Source: Alphaproteobacteria bacterium
Lineage (GTDB): Bacteria > Pseudomonadota > Alphaproteobacteria > G02398745 > G023898745
NCBI GenBank assembly: GCA_027366195.1
Contig: DAHXKW010000115.1
Span: forward strand, 1-5,176
Length of the DNA: 5,176 nt
Direction: 5' to 3'
Position numbers and translations under genes: made by a program. Below the pieces are notes generated by a model that had not been told where the DNA came from, ran no database searches, and saw only the letters and a list, made by a program, of their open reading frames with translations. Below are positions 1 through 5,176 of this stretch, piece by piece. Position 1 is the stretch's first letter; every line of letters begins with the position of its first letter.

Positions 1-1
1 G

Positions 2-721
2 TTAGATGTGGCGATTAGTAAGGAGCTTCGTGACCCATTGAAGAATCACAAGCTTCGTGCCAGGCTGAGACAAGGGAATAATACCCATTGTTTCTGGCTC
101 TTTGAGTTTGTGTGGTAATCCCCAGAAATCGCGGAGCTTTATATCTGTACCCATTTCGGGTGCATGCTTCTTTTTTTCTAAAGGCAACACAGCAGACTTT
201 GGCTTGTTCATGAAGCATTGTAACCGTTTTTCTAGTTCTTTTGGCGGAATGCCGCGCAATTTAAGGAGGAGAAAGGGATCAAAATCCAGCTCTTCCGCCA
301 ACCGATAGTAAAGCCCCGCAATATGTTTACACGGATTTTCCCAGTCAGGACAAGAACAGTGCGTTTGCATATCTTGGCTACTTTTAGGAAGAAGTATCGC
401 TACAGAGGATGGCAGCTCTTTTGTGGCCAATTTGGCCAGCACCAGCAGATCTTTAGCCGTGTCATCTAAGATATCTTCCCAATTTTCCAGCGGAACAAAA
501 GTAATTTCTGTTTTGTAATAGGGTGTCTCATAGATTCCATAATAGGGATTTTTATTGCCTTTGATTTTAGCCACAACTTTATTATCTTTTTGTGTATACG
601 CCATAATCCGTTCTGATGAACGGTACGCCCTGCCCCGCGTCAATCGATCTTTATCGATAAAAGAACAAAGGGCATGCATAAACTTTTCACCCCACCAGGT
701 TTTGGCTGTACTATTCATCAT
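2..721 (-). CDS. SWIM zinc-finger protein, partner of the SNF2 helicase
   Basis: This complete 239-residue protein carries a SWIM zinc-binding motif: C122-x-C124-x6-C131-x-H133 (CSCPDWENPCKH), followed by the hydrophobic helix typical after the histidine. An N-terminal segment around residues 29-40 (RGRAY...ERI) and a post-finger segment at 147-161 (DFDPFLLLKLRGIPP) also match what I recall of bacterial SWIM proteins encoded beside SNF2 ATPases. SWIM domains are thought to bind DNA or proteins; no catalytic site is visible, so this is probably an accessory or targeting subunit. The C-terminal third (about 170-239) is lysine- and proline-rich and unrecognised. The gene starts inside the helicase 3' end (11-bp overlap). 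Two adjacent ATGs are possible (719-721 and 716-718); the first has the better spacing to the ribosome binding site. Some homologues are much longer, so this is a short version. The family call is firm, the cellular role is not. Confidence 0.88.
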   Translation of the reverse strand: MMNSTAKTWWGEKFMHALCSFIDKDRLTRGRAYRSSERIMAYTQKDNKVVAKIKGNKNPYYGIYETPYYKTEITFVPLENWEDILDDTAKDLLVLAKLATKELPSSVAILLPKSSQDMQTHCSCPDWENPCKHIAGLYYRLAEELDFDPFLLLKLRGIPPKELEKRLQCFMNKPKSAVLPLEKKKHAPEMGTDIKLRDFWGLPHKLKEPETMGIIPLSQPGTKLVILQWVTKLLTNRHI

Positions 722-3476
722 CGCTGAACGCCTCTTTTCTCAGTTTGACAAGACCCATAAATTTATGGGTATCTAGATCTTTCAGCCATGTTGTATCATC
801 ATTCAATACTGATTCGGAGAGTTCTTTTTTGGATTCAATCATCTGATCAATTTTTTCTTCTAAGGTGCCCAGTGTTACGAATTTATGCACGAGCACTTTT
901 TTGTCTTGTCCAATACGAAACGCACGGTCTGTGGCTTGGTTTTCAATCGCTGGATTCCACCAACGATCAAAATGAACCACCTGACTGGCTTTGGTTAAAG
1001 TAATACCCACACCACCGGCTTTAAGAGAAAGAATAAAGACAGAAGGAAGTGTGTGAGGATCTTGAAATTCGGCGATCATTTGATCGCGTTGTGTTCTTGA
1101 TGTGCCGCCATGGAGTAAATACGTATTGTATTGTTTACTCAGCTGTTTATGTAAAGCCATACAGACTTCTTGATATTGGGAGAAAACCAATACACTGTCT
1201 TCATTCTGAATGGCTTCTGCAATAATTTCTTCTAAACGCTGCAGTTTCAATGATCTTGTGACGGAAAAATCACTATTATCTTGTAAGAATTGTGCCGGAT
1301 GGTTACAAATTTGCTTAAGGCGTGTCAGCGCGGCTAGCATCGTAATCGGCGTGAGGGCTTGCTGTTCTTCCGTACCTTTTAAGCTGTCTTCTAGTTGTTT
1401 GACAACATTTTGATACAAAGCCGCTTGTTCCTTAGTCAGTTGGCAATAAACTTTTTGTTCAATCTTATCTGGCAGTTCAGCCATGATATTTTTATCTGTT
1501 TTCATACGTCTTAGAATAAAGGGCTCAACCAAGCGTCTCAATTTGTCTCGATTGGCCGGTACACGATGGAAATTACGCTTAAACTGTGTACTGGTACCCA
1601 AATAACCCATGTTGAGGAAATGGAACAAAGACCACAAATCAATCAAACTATTTTCAATAGGTGTCCCGGTAACAGCTAGTTTGTGATGAGATTTGAGGTT
1701 TTGGATGGCTTTTGTCTGAATGGCGTTGGGGTTCTTAATGTTTTGTGCTTCATCCACAATGACACGATGCCACTGAATAGGCTTAAATATTTTAAGATCA
1801 CGCCGCATCATAGAAAACGTCGTCAAAAGTACCTCGGCTTTTTGAAGATCAGTTGGTTTTGACTGTGTATGATAAGTAGTAACGGTTAATTGCGGCGCAA
1901 ATTTGGTTATTTCTTTTTCCCAATTGCCTAAAACAGACGTCGGCACAATCAGTAAATTAGTACGATTTGTTTGCCGATCAGACAACATGAGAGCAATGAT
2001 TTGGATGGTTTTACCCAGTCCCATATCATCAGCCAAACAAGGATTAAGTCCCAACTGTTCCATATACCGGAGCCAGGAATAGCCCAATTTTTGATAACCA
2101 CGTAATTGTCCATTGAAACCATCGGGTTCATCGTACATTGTCAAGTTTTGTTTACCACATAAGGTAAGCATAAAGGCGTCAGTCTCAGCATCTAATTCAA
2201 TGTCGGGATGTGACGCACGTTCCATCAAGCTGAGTAAATTCATATCCTCAGAAGGATGTTCTTGCCAAAAGGCTAAGATTTTTTCCATTTGGGCTAAATC
2301 CAACTGCACCCACTGTCCACGAAATTGAACCACTTCTTCTTTTTGAACCAAAAGTTGTTGCCATTCTTCTGGTGTGATCGCTTGGCCGTTAAGAGACAGG
2401 TGCCAATCAAATTGCAAAACTTGTCCTAGGGAAAAGAACCCTTTTTCTGGTGAGGAAGATTTGGTTGTCGATTTGCGACTAAGTTTAAGCTTGGCAACGC
2501 TTTGCCCTTTGGGGGTATACCACGCAGGAATAATAATCGGAAATCCCGCACTTTGTAAAACCCAAGCTGTTTCCTTCAAAAACATTTGTGCCTCTGCGGT
2601 AGAGAGGTGAATCGGCTGTAATTTGTCTTGATCAAATGCGGCTTCAAATGCGGGAAAGATGCGCAATGCTAGCCCTAGTTCTTCAATATGATCGTACCAG
2701 TTGGCCTGTTCTGCTTTTGTACGATCTGTTTTATTTTGCACAAAACACTGCAACGTCCAAGTCTGCTGGACATGGTCAGGGGCTTCCAGCTTAAAACACA
2801 ACGCATGTTTTTGCGTATCTAACGCTGATTTCCAAATGACCCAATCATTGATCTCTTCAGTGGAAAAGGGTACCTTGCTTTTTTGGAAATACTTTTGCAA
2901 GAAGGTGCCTTCAATTTGCTTTCCCGTAGCAGCGGGTATAGTTGTAGATTTGACCATTTGACTGATGCACGTATCAAAGAAATGGCGCAAGAGGGGGTCT
3001 TTGTCATAAACAAAACCCTGGCTGAAACAACAAATATCGGGTATAAATTGCGCCAGTTCTTGCGTAACCGGATAAAAAGAGGACCAAACAGGTTCTTGCG
3101 CTTCTGAAATAGCAGGGATATAGAGGTTTTTATCCACAATCAATTCTAAATGCACAACCATATTGCGCCAAAACAATAAATCAGGTGCGATACGCATATC
3201 ACCTGTCAGTTCTAGATTTTTGAGTTCAGAGGCTGTCAGTCCGATACACGCTTGTTCATGGTATTCATACGTGATACGGTCTACGTCTGGATAAGCACTA
3301 TTTAAATGGTTGGCCATAACGAGAGAGGGCAAACGCTTCTTTTGGTAGGTCGGCAATAGGAGTGTTATCGTGACTTTGGGCTTCGCCAGGGCGGGTGTGC
3401 CCGTAGCCGCATTCTTCTCAGACCAAACGCAGATTTTGCCCACCGTAGGGACCCAGGTGCCGTGTAACAGTTCCAT
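711..3476 (-). CDS. SNF2-family DEAD/DEAH-box helicase (YwqA-like ATPase)
   Basis: This 921-residue ATP-dependent DNA translocase has all SNF2 signature motifs in the C-terminal half. These are a Q-like segment LRGYQKLGYSWL (458-469), Walker A DMGLGKT (484-490), Walker B DEAQ (575-578), motif III TGTPIEN (603-609), FILRR (653-657), motif IV VLVFSQY (762-768), motif V LKAGGVGITLT (818-828), DRWWNP (837-842) and motif VI QATDRAFRIGQ (847-857). The key residues K489, D575, E576 and R854 are present, so it should be active. The N-terminal half (1-450) is the poorly characterised extension seen in bacterial YwqA/HelZ-like proteins; its best recognised part is 356-401 (FDWHLSLNGQ...RGQWVQLD). Length is close to that of full-length bacterial members. 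The start at 3474-3476 is supported by a good ribosome binding site. The SWIM gene overlaps its 3' end. SNF2 enzymes move along duplex DNA and displace or remodel bound proteins; a role in repair, transcription recycling or defence cannot be separated from sequence alone. Confidence 0.95.
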   Translation of the reverse strand: MELLHGTWVPTVGKICVWSEKNAATGTPALAKPKVTITLLLPTYQKKRLPSLVMANHLNSAYPDVDRITYEYHEQACIGLTASELKNLELTGDMRIAPDLLFWRNMVVHLELIVDKNLYIPAISEAQEPVWSSFYPVTQELAQFIPDICCFSQGFVYDKDPLLRHFFDTCISQMVKSTTIPAATGKQIEGTFLQKYFQKSKVPFSTEEINDWVIWKSALDTQKHALCFKLEAPDHVQQTWTLQCFVQNKTDRTKAEQANWYDHIEELGLALRIFPAFEAAFDQDKLQPIHLSTAEAQMFLKETAWVLQSAGFPIIIPAWYTPKGQSVAKLKLSRKSTTKSSSPEKGFFSLGQVLQFDWHLSLNGQAITPEEWQQLLVQKEEVVQFRGQWVQLDLAQMEKILAFWQEHPSEDMNLLSLMERASHPDIELDAETDAFMLTLCGKQNLTMYDEPDGFNGQLRGYQKLGYSWLRYMEQLGLNPCLADDMGLGKTIQIIALMLSDRQTNRTNLLIVPTSVLGNWEKEITKFAPQLTVTTYHTQSKPTDLQKAEVLLTTFSMMRRDLKIFKPIQWHRVIVDEAQNIKNPNAIQTKAIQNLKSHHKLAVTGTPIENSLIDLWSLFHFLNMGYLGTSTQFKRNFHRVPANRDKLRRLVEPFILRRMKTDKNIMAELPDKIEQKVYCQLTKEQAALYQNVVKQLEDSLKGTEEQQALTPITMLAALTRLKQICNHPAQFLQDNSDFSVTRSLKLQRLEEIIAEAIQNEDSVLVFSQYQEVCMALHKQLSKQYNTYLLHGGTSRTQRDQMIAEFQDPHTLPSVFILSLKAGGVGITLTKASQVVHFDRWWNPAIENQATDRAFRIGQDKKVLVHKFVTLGTLEEKIDQMIESKKELSESVLNDDTTWLKDLDTHKFMGLVKLRKEAFSDDE
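731..736 (-). promoter_or_regulatory. Ribosome binding site of the SWIM gene
   Basis: On the minus strand the sequence AAGAGG lies 9 nt before the first of two tandem ATG codons. It sits within the last codons of the helicase gene, so translation of the SWIM gene is probably coupled to that of the helicase. The spacing favours the ATG at 719-721 over the one at 716-718 (12 nt). Confidence 0.55.
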
Positions 3477-3484
3477 CAGGTTTT

Positions 3485-3490
3485 CTCCCC
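3485..3490 (-). promoter_or_regulatory. Ribosome binding site of the SNF2 helicase
   Basis: GGGGAG on the minus strand ends 8 nt before the ATG at 3474-3476. This is near-ideal strength and spacing and fixes the helicase start. Confidence 0.65.
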
Positions 3491-3536
3491 ATCTTCTCTA
3501 GGCATAATCGATACGGGTGGCCGTTGTCTACGTAAT

Positions 3537-3564
3537 TTTATACGCTTAATACCCATCACGTCTA
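3537..3564 (-). promoter_or_regulatory. Candidate sigma-70 type promoter for the helicase-SWIM unit
   Basis: Reading the minus strand, a -35-like TAGACG (3564-3559, 4 of 6 consensus bases) is followed after 16 bp by a -10-like TATAAA (3542-3537, 5 of 6). Transcription would start near 3530, about 54 nt upstream of the helicase ATG. The heptamer CGTAGAC occurs twice on the minus strand, at 3566-3560 overlapping the -35 element and at 3532-3526 near the predicted start. This prediction rests on pattern only; A/T-rich intergenic DNA readily gives such matches. Confidence 0.35.
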
Positions 3565-3605
3565 CGGTTTGTGCGTTTTGATCGCTTTATAAGGAAGATT
3601 GTGTA

Positions 3606-3617
3606 AACAATATTGTT
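3606..3617. repeat. 12-bp perfect palindrome in the pre-helicase intergenic region
   Basis: AACAATATTGTT is a perfect 12-bp dyad. It lies 2 bp beyond the stop codon of the small minus-strand ORF and about 40 bp upstream of the candidate helicase promoter. It has no loop and no T-run, so it is not a terminator. It could be a protein binding site or chance in A/T-rich DNA. Nothing else gene-like is visible in the 143 bp between 3477 and 3619. Confidence 0.3.
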
Positions 3618-3619
3618 AT

Positions 3620-3904
3620 TTAGGATTTACGTAACAAAGCCAGCATGTTGGCGAGTGGATAAGTTTCACCTGTTTTTTGTGCGCGCTTACTCGCTTCTTC
3701 TGCAATGTCAACCAATGAAACATCATCACGAGTTTCTAGATAAGTATGAATACCTGGTCTTACCACCAAAGCAACACCTCCGGGGTATTCCACTTGTTCT
3801 GCTGGACCAACATCAAAGTCCCATGATTCGATTTTCCTTGATTTCAGGTCGACATAAGTTCCAAATAACTGTACAACGTCTACATATCCTTCAACTGGTT
3901 GCAT
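3620..3904 (-). CDS. Small hypothetical ORF, 5' end truncated and replaced by IS end
   Basis: This 94-residue ORF belongs to no family I recognise. The composition is soluble and mixed: a strand-like, acidic first half (GTYVDLKSRKIESWDFDVGP), then a likely helical C-terminus (about 63-93, VDIAEEASKRAQKTGETYPLANMLALLRK). There is no signal peptide, membrane segment or cysteine cluster. The ATG and the next three codons, plus two bases of the fifth, lie inside the 18-bp left repeat of the adjacent insertion sequence. Native sequence therefore begins around residue 5 or 6. The frame closes two codons upstream of the ATG with a TGA inside the element, and no ribosome binding site precedes the ATG. 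The likely interpretation is the 3' remnant of a longer gene whose start was displaced. It is transcribed toward the helicase but lies 143 bp upstream with no sign of coupling. Expression and function are doubtful. Confidence 0.5.
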   Translation of the reverse strand: MQPVEGYVDVVQLFGTYVDLKSRKIESWDFDVGPAEQVEYPGGVALVVRPGIHTYLETRDDVSLVDIAEEASKRAQKTGETYPLANMLALLRKS

Positions 3905-3908
3905 AAGT
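3891..3908 (+). repeat. Left terminal inverted repeat of the IS5-type element
   Basis: TCAACTGGTTGCATAAGT is identical to the reverse complement of the right end over all 18 bases. The match stops at 3909 on the inner side. On the outer side a CCT precedes the left copy directly, and the right copy with one extra base, so the true tip could extend a few bases. The outward-facing strand contains an ATG that opens the neighbouring minus-strand ORF. Confidence 0.8.
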
Positions 3909-3926
3909 CAGTTTCAAACTAATCCC

Positions 3927-3955
3927 TTATCAGGGTTGTGTTTTTGGACTATGAT
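3927..3955 (+). promoter_or_regulatory. Transposase promoter in the IS left end
   Basis: TTATCA (3927-3932, 4 of 6 consensus) and TATGAT (3950-3955, 5 of 6) are separated by 17 bp. Transcription would begin near 3962, 30 nt before the ATG at 3992. The promoter overlaps the alternative upstream GTG start at 3938, which argues that the GTG is not used. Confidence 0.5.
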
Positions 3956-3991
3956 AAATTTTCTACGACTCACCATACAAGAAGTATTTTT

Positions 3992-4864
3992 ATGGCGCAA
4001 TCTTTAATAAAAGACCGAAAACAAAGGATTCCTGTAACATTAAGCGAATCTGAGTTTAATCAATTTATCTTACCGCACCTTCCCACACATAATTTTGGCC
4101 GCCCCTATAAGATCTCTCGATACAAAATATTTTGTTACATCATGTACGTTCTATATACAGGATGCCAGTGGAAAATGTTACCTACCGAAAAGGATGAAAG
4201 TGGTAAAACAGAAATTCACTACAGCCAAGTATTTAGAGTTTATCAGCAATGGGTAGAATCAGGAGCGCTAGTTAAAATCTTTGAAAATTCAGTACTAATG
4301 TGCCATGAGCACGATTTGTTAGATACGTCCATTATCCATGGGGATGGCTCTACCACGATGGCCAAAAAAGGGGGAGACAGCTTGGGATTTAGTGGTCATA
4401 AACATATGAAGGGTGAAAAAGTGGTTGCCATTTCTGACAGGAAATGTAATGTGATTTCACCTATGACAGTGGCGCCAGGCAATCGCCATGAAAGTTCTCT
4501 GTTTGGCAAAGCTTTCAATTCACTGAAAGATATCTGCAAACGTGTGGGCATTGTTTTAAAGAAAAGTATAGCAAGCTTGGATTCGGCTTATGATAGTTTC
4601 GCCAACAGAAAAACAATTTTCAATGCGGGTATGATTCCCAACATCAAAGAAAATCCTAGGAATCGAAAGCACACAAAACGAGGAAGGAAAAGGCTTTATG
4701 ATGAAGCTATATTTGAAGAGCGGTTTGAAACAATAGAACGTGTTTTTGCTTGGGAAGACAAGTTTAAAAGACTGCTGCTAAGGTTTGAACACATAAGCCT
4801 ACACCATTTCGGCTTTAAATTACTGGCTTATACCATGATCAATCTCAGGCATTTCTGTAGCTGA
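3992..4864 (+). CDS. IS5-family DDE transposase
   Basis: This 290-residue transposase cuts and joins the ends of the surrounding element. The N-terminal region (about 35-65, GRPYKISRYKIFCYIMYVLYTGCQWKMLP) is the helical domain typical of IS4/IS5-type transposases (DUF4096-like). The RNase H-fold catalytic core follows: first aspartate in HGDGS (D118), a conserved stretch KKGGDSLGFSGHKHMKGEKV (126-145), second aspartate in ASLDSAYDS (D197), and the glutamate in ETIERVFAWEDKFKRLLLRFE (E249). The C-terminus LLAYTMINLRHF is also family-typical. No frameshift or internal stop is seen, so the enzyme may be active. I chose the ATG at 3992 because the promoter ends at 3955 and family proteins begin close to this point; its ribosome binding site is weak (AGAAG). 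A GTG at 3938 would add 18 unlikely residues. It lies alone between the terminal repeats. Confidence 0.9.
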   Translation: MAQSLIKDRKQRIPVTLSESEFNQFILPHLPTHNFGRPYKISRYKIFCYIMYVLYTGCQWKMLPTEKDESGKTEIHYSQVFRVYQQWVESGALVKIFENSVLMCHEHDLLDTSIIHGDGSTTMAKKGGDSLGFSGHKHMKGEKVVAISDRKCNVISPMTVAPGNRHESSLFGKAFNSLKDICKRVGIVLKKSIASLDSAYDSFANRKTIFNAGMIPNIKENPRNRKHTKRGRKRLYDEAIFEERFETIERVFAWEDKFKRLLLRFEHISLHHFGFKLLAYTMINLRHFCS

Positions 4865-5018
4865 TAGTCCCAGATAAAATTGGCGATAGCCCTGCGATAG
4901 CTGTCCCAAAAATCTAAAAAATTCCACAAAAAATTAATTTTTCAAAAATTTCGTTCTGAAAAATTCTGCAAACGGTAAGTAAAAAATTTTGGCAAGATTT
5001 TACGAAATTTAAAAGGCT
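4865..5018. other. A/T-rich noncoding 3' segment of the IS
   Basis: These 154 bp between the transposase stop and the right repeat hold no ORF. Near the left is GCGATAGC twice (4883-4890 and 4894-4901, an 11-bp period), with related GATAG words close by. Further on is a perfect palindrome AAAAATTAATTTTT (4929-4942) and a weak 8-bp stem AATTTTTC/GAAAAATT (4936-4943 with 4958-4965, 14-nt loop). No G/C-rich stem followed by a T-run is present, so I do not call a terminator. Such subterminal A/T-rich DNA may help transposase or host-factor binding, which is an inference. Confidence 0.5.
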
Positions 5019-5036
5019 ACTTATGCAACCAGTTGA
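5019..5036 (-). repeat. Right terminal inverted repeat of the IS5-type element
   Basis: ACTTATGCAACCAGTTGA on the plus strand is the exact inverted copy of 3891-3908. The IS3-family coding sequence begins directly outside. As at the left end, the outward strand carries an ATG. Here it opens only a six-codon frame (MQPVER, then TAG), out of frame with the IS3 remnant. Confidence 0.8.
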
Positions 5037-5176
5037 GAGGTAGTCAATACTGTTCTCATGATTATCAGGAAATGCTTAAACGGTATGGGTTTACTTGTAG
5101 CATGAGTCGAAAAGGCAATTGTTGGGATAACGCTGTTGCTGAAAGTTTTTTTCATACGTTAAAAACAGAATTGATA
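5036..5176 (+). pseudogene. IS3-family transposase (OrfB), 5'-truncated remnant running off the window
   Basis: Forty-seven in-frame residues from RGSQYCSHDYQ through SMSRKGNCWDNAVAESFFHT to KTELI match the C-terminal integrase core (rve-type) of IS3-family OrfB proteins. The normal motif is SDRGSQY...DNAxxESFF, with 35 residues between the second catalytic aspartate and the glutamate. Here the glutamate (AVAE) is present. Counting back 35 residues puts the aspartate exactly at the codon now replaced by the end of the IS5-type element (a TTG leucine codon). OrfA, the helix-turn-helix part and both catalytic aspartates are therefore absent. The frame runs back into the element to a TAA at 4976-4978, and its first ATG is at 5072, so no functional product is expected. 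The 3' end lies beyond the window. Confidence 0.85.

Larger units (their letters stand above)
3891..5036 (+). mobile_element. IS5-family insertion sequence, apparently complete (1146 bp)
   Basis: The element is bounded by perfect 18-bp inverted repeats at 3891-3908 and 5019-5036. It encloses one DDE transposase gene, preceded by its own promoter and followed by 154 bp of A/T-rich noncoding DNA. Length and organisation suit the IS5 group. Two independent observations support the boundaries. On the right, IS3-transposase coding sequence starts immediately outside the repeat. On the left, the repeat ends within the first codons of an unrelated ORF. The outer flanks (CCT at 3888-3890, GAG at 5037-5039) show no target-site duplication, so one end has probably taken part in a later deletion or recombination. 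I cannot name the element without a database. Confidence 0.8.

Noticed and set aside
2819..3139. Minus-strand 106-codon ORF inside the helicase gene
   Set aside because: It lies in another frame of a strongly supported gene and has no recognisable domain or ribosome binding site worth weighing against it.
3888..3890. Extending the terminal repeat outward to include CCT/AGG
   Set aside because: The match needs a one-base gap on the right side and is only three bases, so it may be chance. I kept the perfect 18-bp repeat as the boundary.
3613..3906. Plus-strand ORF of 97 codons opposite the small minus-strand ORF
   Set aside because: Its translation has the composition of an antisense shadow (scattered Cys, His and Trp without pattern). 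The minus-strand frame gives a far more protein-like product.
3938..3991. GTG at 3938 as the transposase start, adding 18 residues
   Set aside because: The extra codons overlap the -10 element of the predicted promoter, have no properly spaced ribosome binding site, and encode sequence unlike family N-termini. The ATG at 3992 fits better.
4929..4965. Intrinsic terminator after the transposase
   Set aside because: The stems are made almost only of A-T pairs, the loop is long, and no T-run follows, so stable termination is not supported.
1..5176. CRISPR array, tRNA or rRNA, or a recognised multi-gene defence system
   Set aside because: No regularly spaced direct repeats, no cloverleaf-like or rRNA-like sequence, and no nuclease, methylase or phage-defence core protein other than the generic SNF2 ATPase were seen.

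Overview
The window is bacterial, at roughly 40 percent G+C by eye, and falls into two unlike halves. Host taxonomy cannot be fixed from the sequence. The SNF2/SWIM pair resembles modules seen widely in Firmicutes and other bacteria. The two insertion-sequence transposases are of types I associate with Gammaproteobacteria and intracellular or environmental bacteria, but insertion sequences move between hosts and are weak evidence.

The left two thirds (1-3476) is a compact minus-strand two-gene unit. A 921-residue SNF2-family ATPase (711-3476) is followed, with an 11-bp overlap, by a 239-residue SWIM zinc-finger protein (2-721). The overlap and a Shine-Dalgarno inside the helicase 3' end point to translational coupling and probably joint function. 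SNF2 and SWIM proteins are known genomic partners, thought to act on DNA-protein complexes, but their cellular role is poorly defined. A candidate promoter and a clear ribosome binding site lie before the helicase.

The right third is accessory DNA. A short minus-strand ORF of unknown function (3620-3904) ends 143 bp upstream of the helicase. Its first codons are not its own: they are the left end of an insertion sequence. That element (3891-5036, 1146 bp) has perfect 18-bp terminal inverted repeats, an internal promoter and an apparently intact IS5-type transposase (3992-4864, 290 residues). At its right edge, from 5037 to the window end, is the 3' part of a different, IS3-family transposase gene. 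That gene is cut just after the codon expected for its second catalytic aspartate.

The two flanks of the IS5-type element do not belong together: hypothetical gene on the left, IS3 remnant on the right, with no target-site duplication. The best reading is that the insertion was followed by a deletion or recombination anchored at an end of the element. No CRISPR array, RNA gene or convincing terminator was found. The most interesting points are the coupled SNF2-SWIM module and the outward-facing ATG within the terminal repeats, which gives the neighbouring truncated ORF its start codon.
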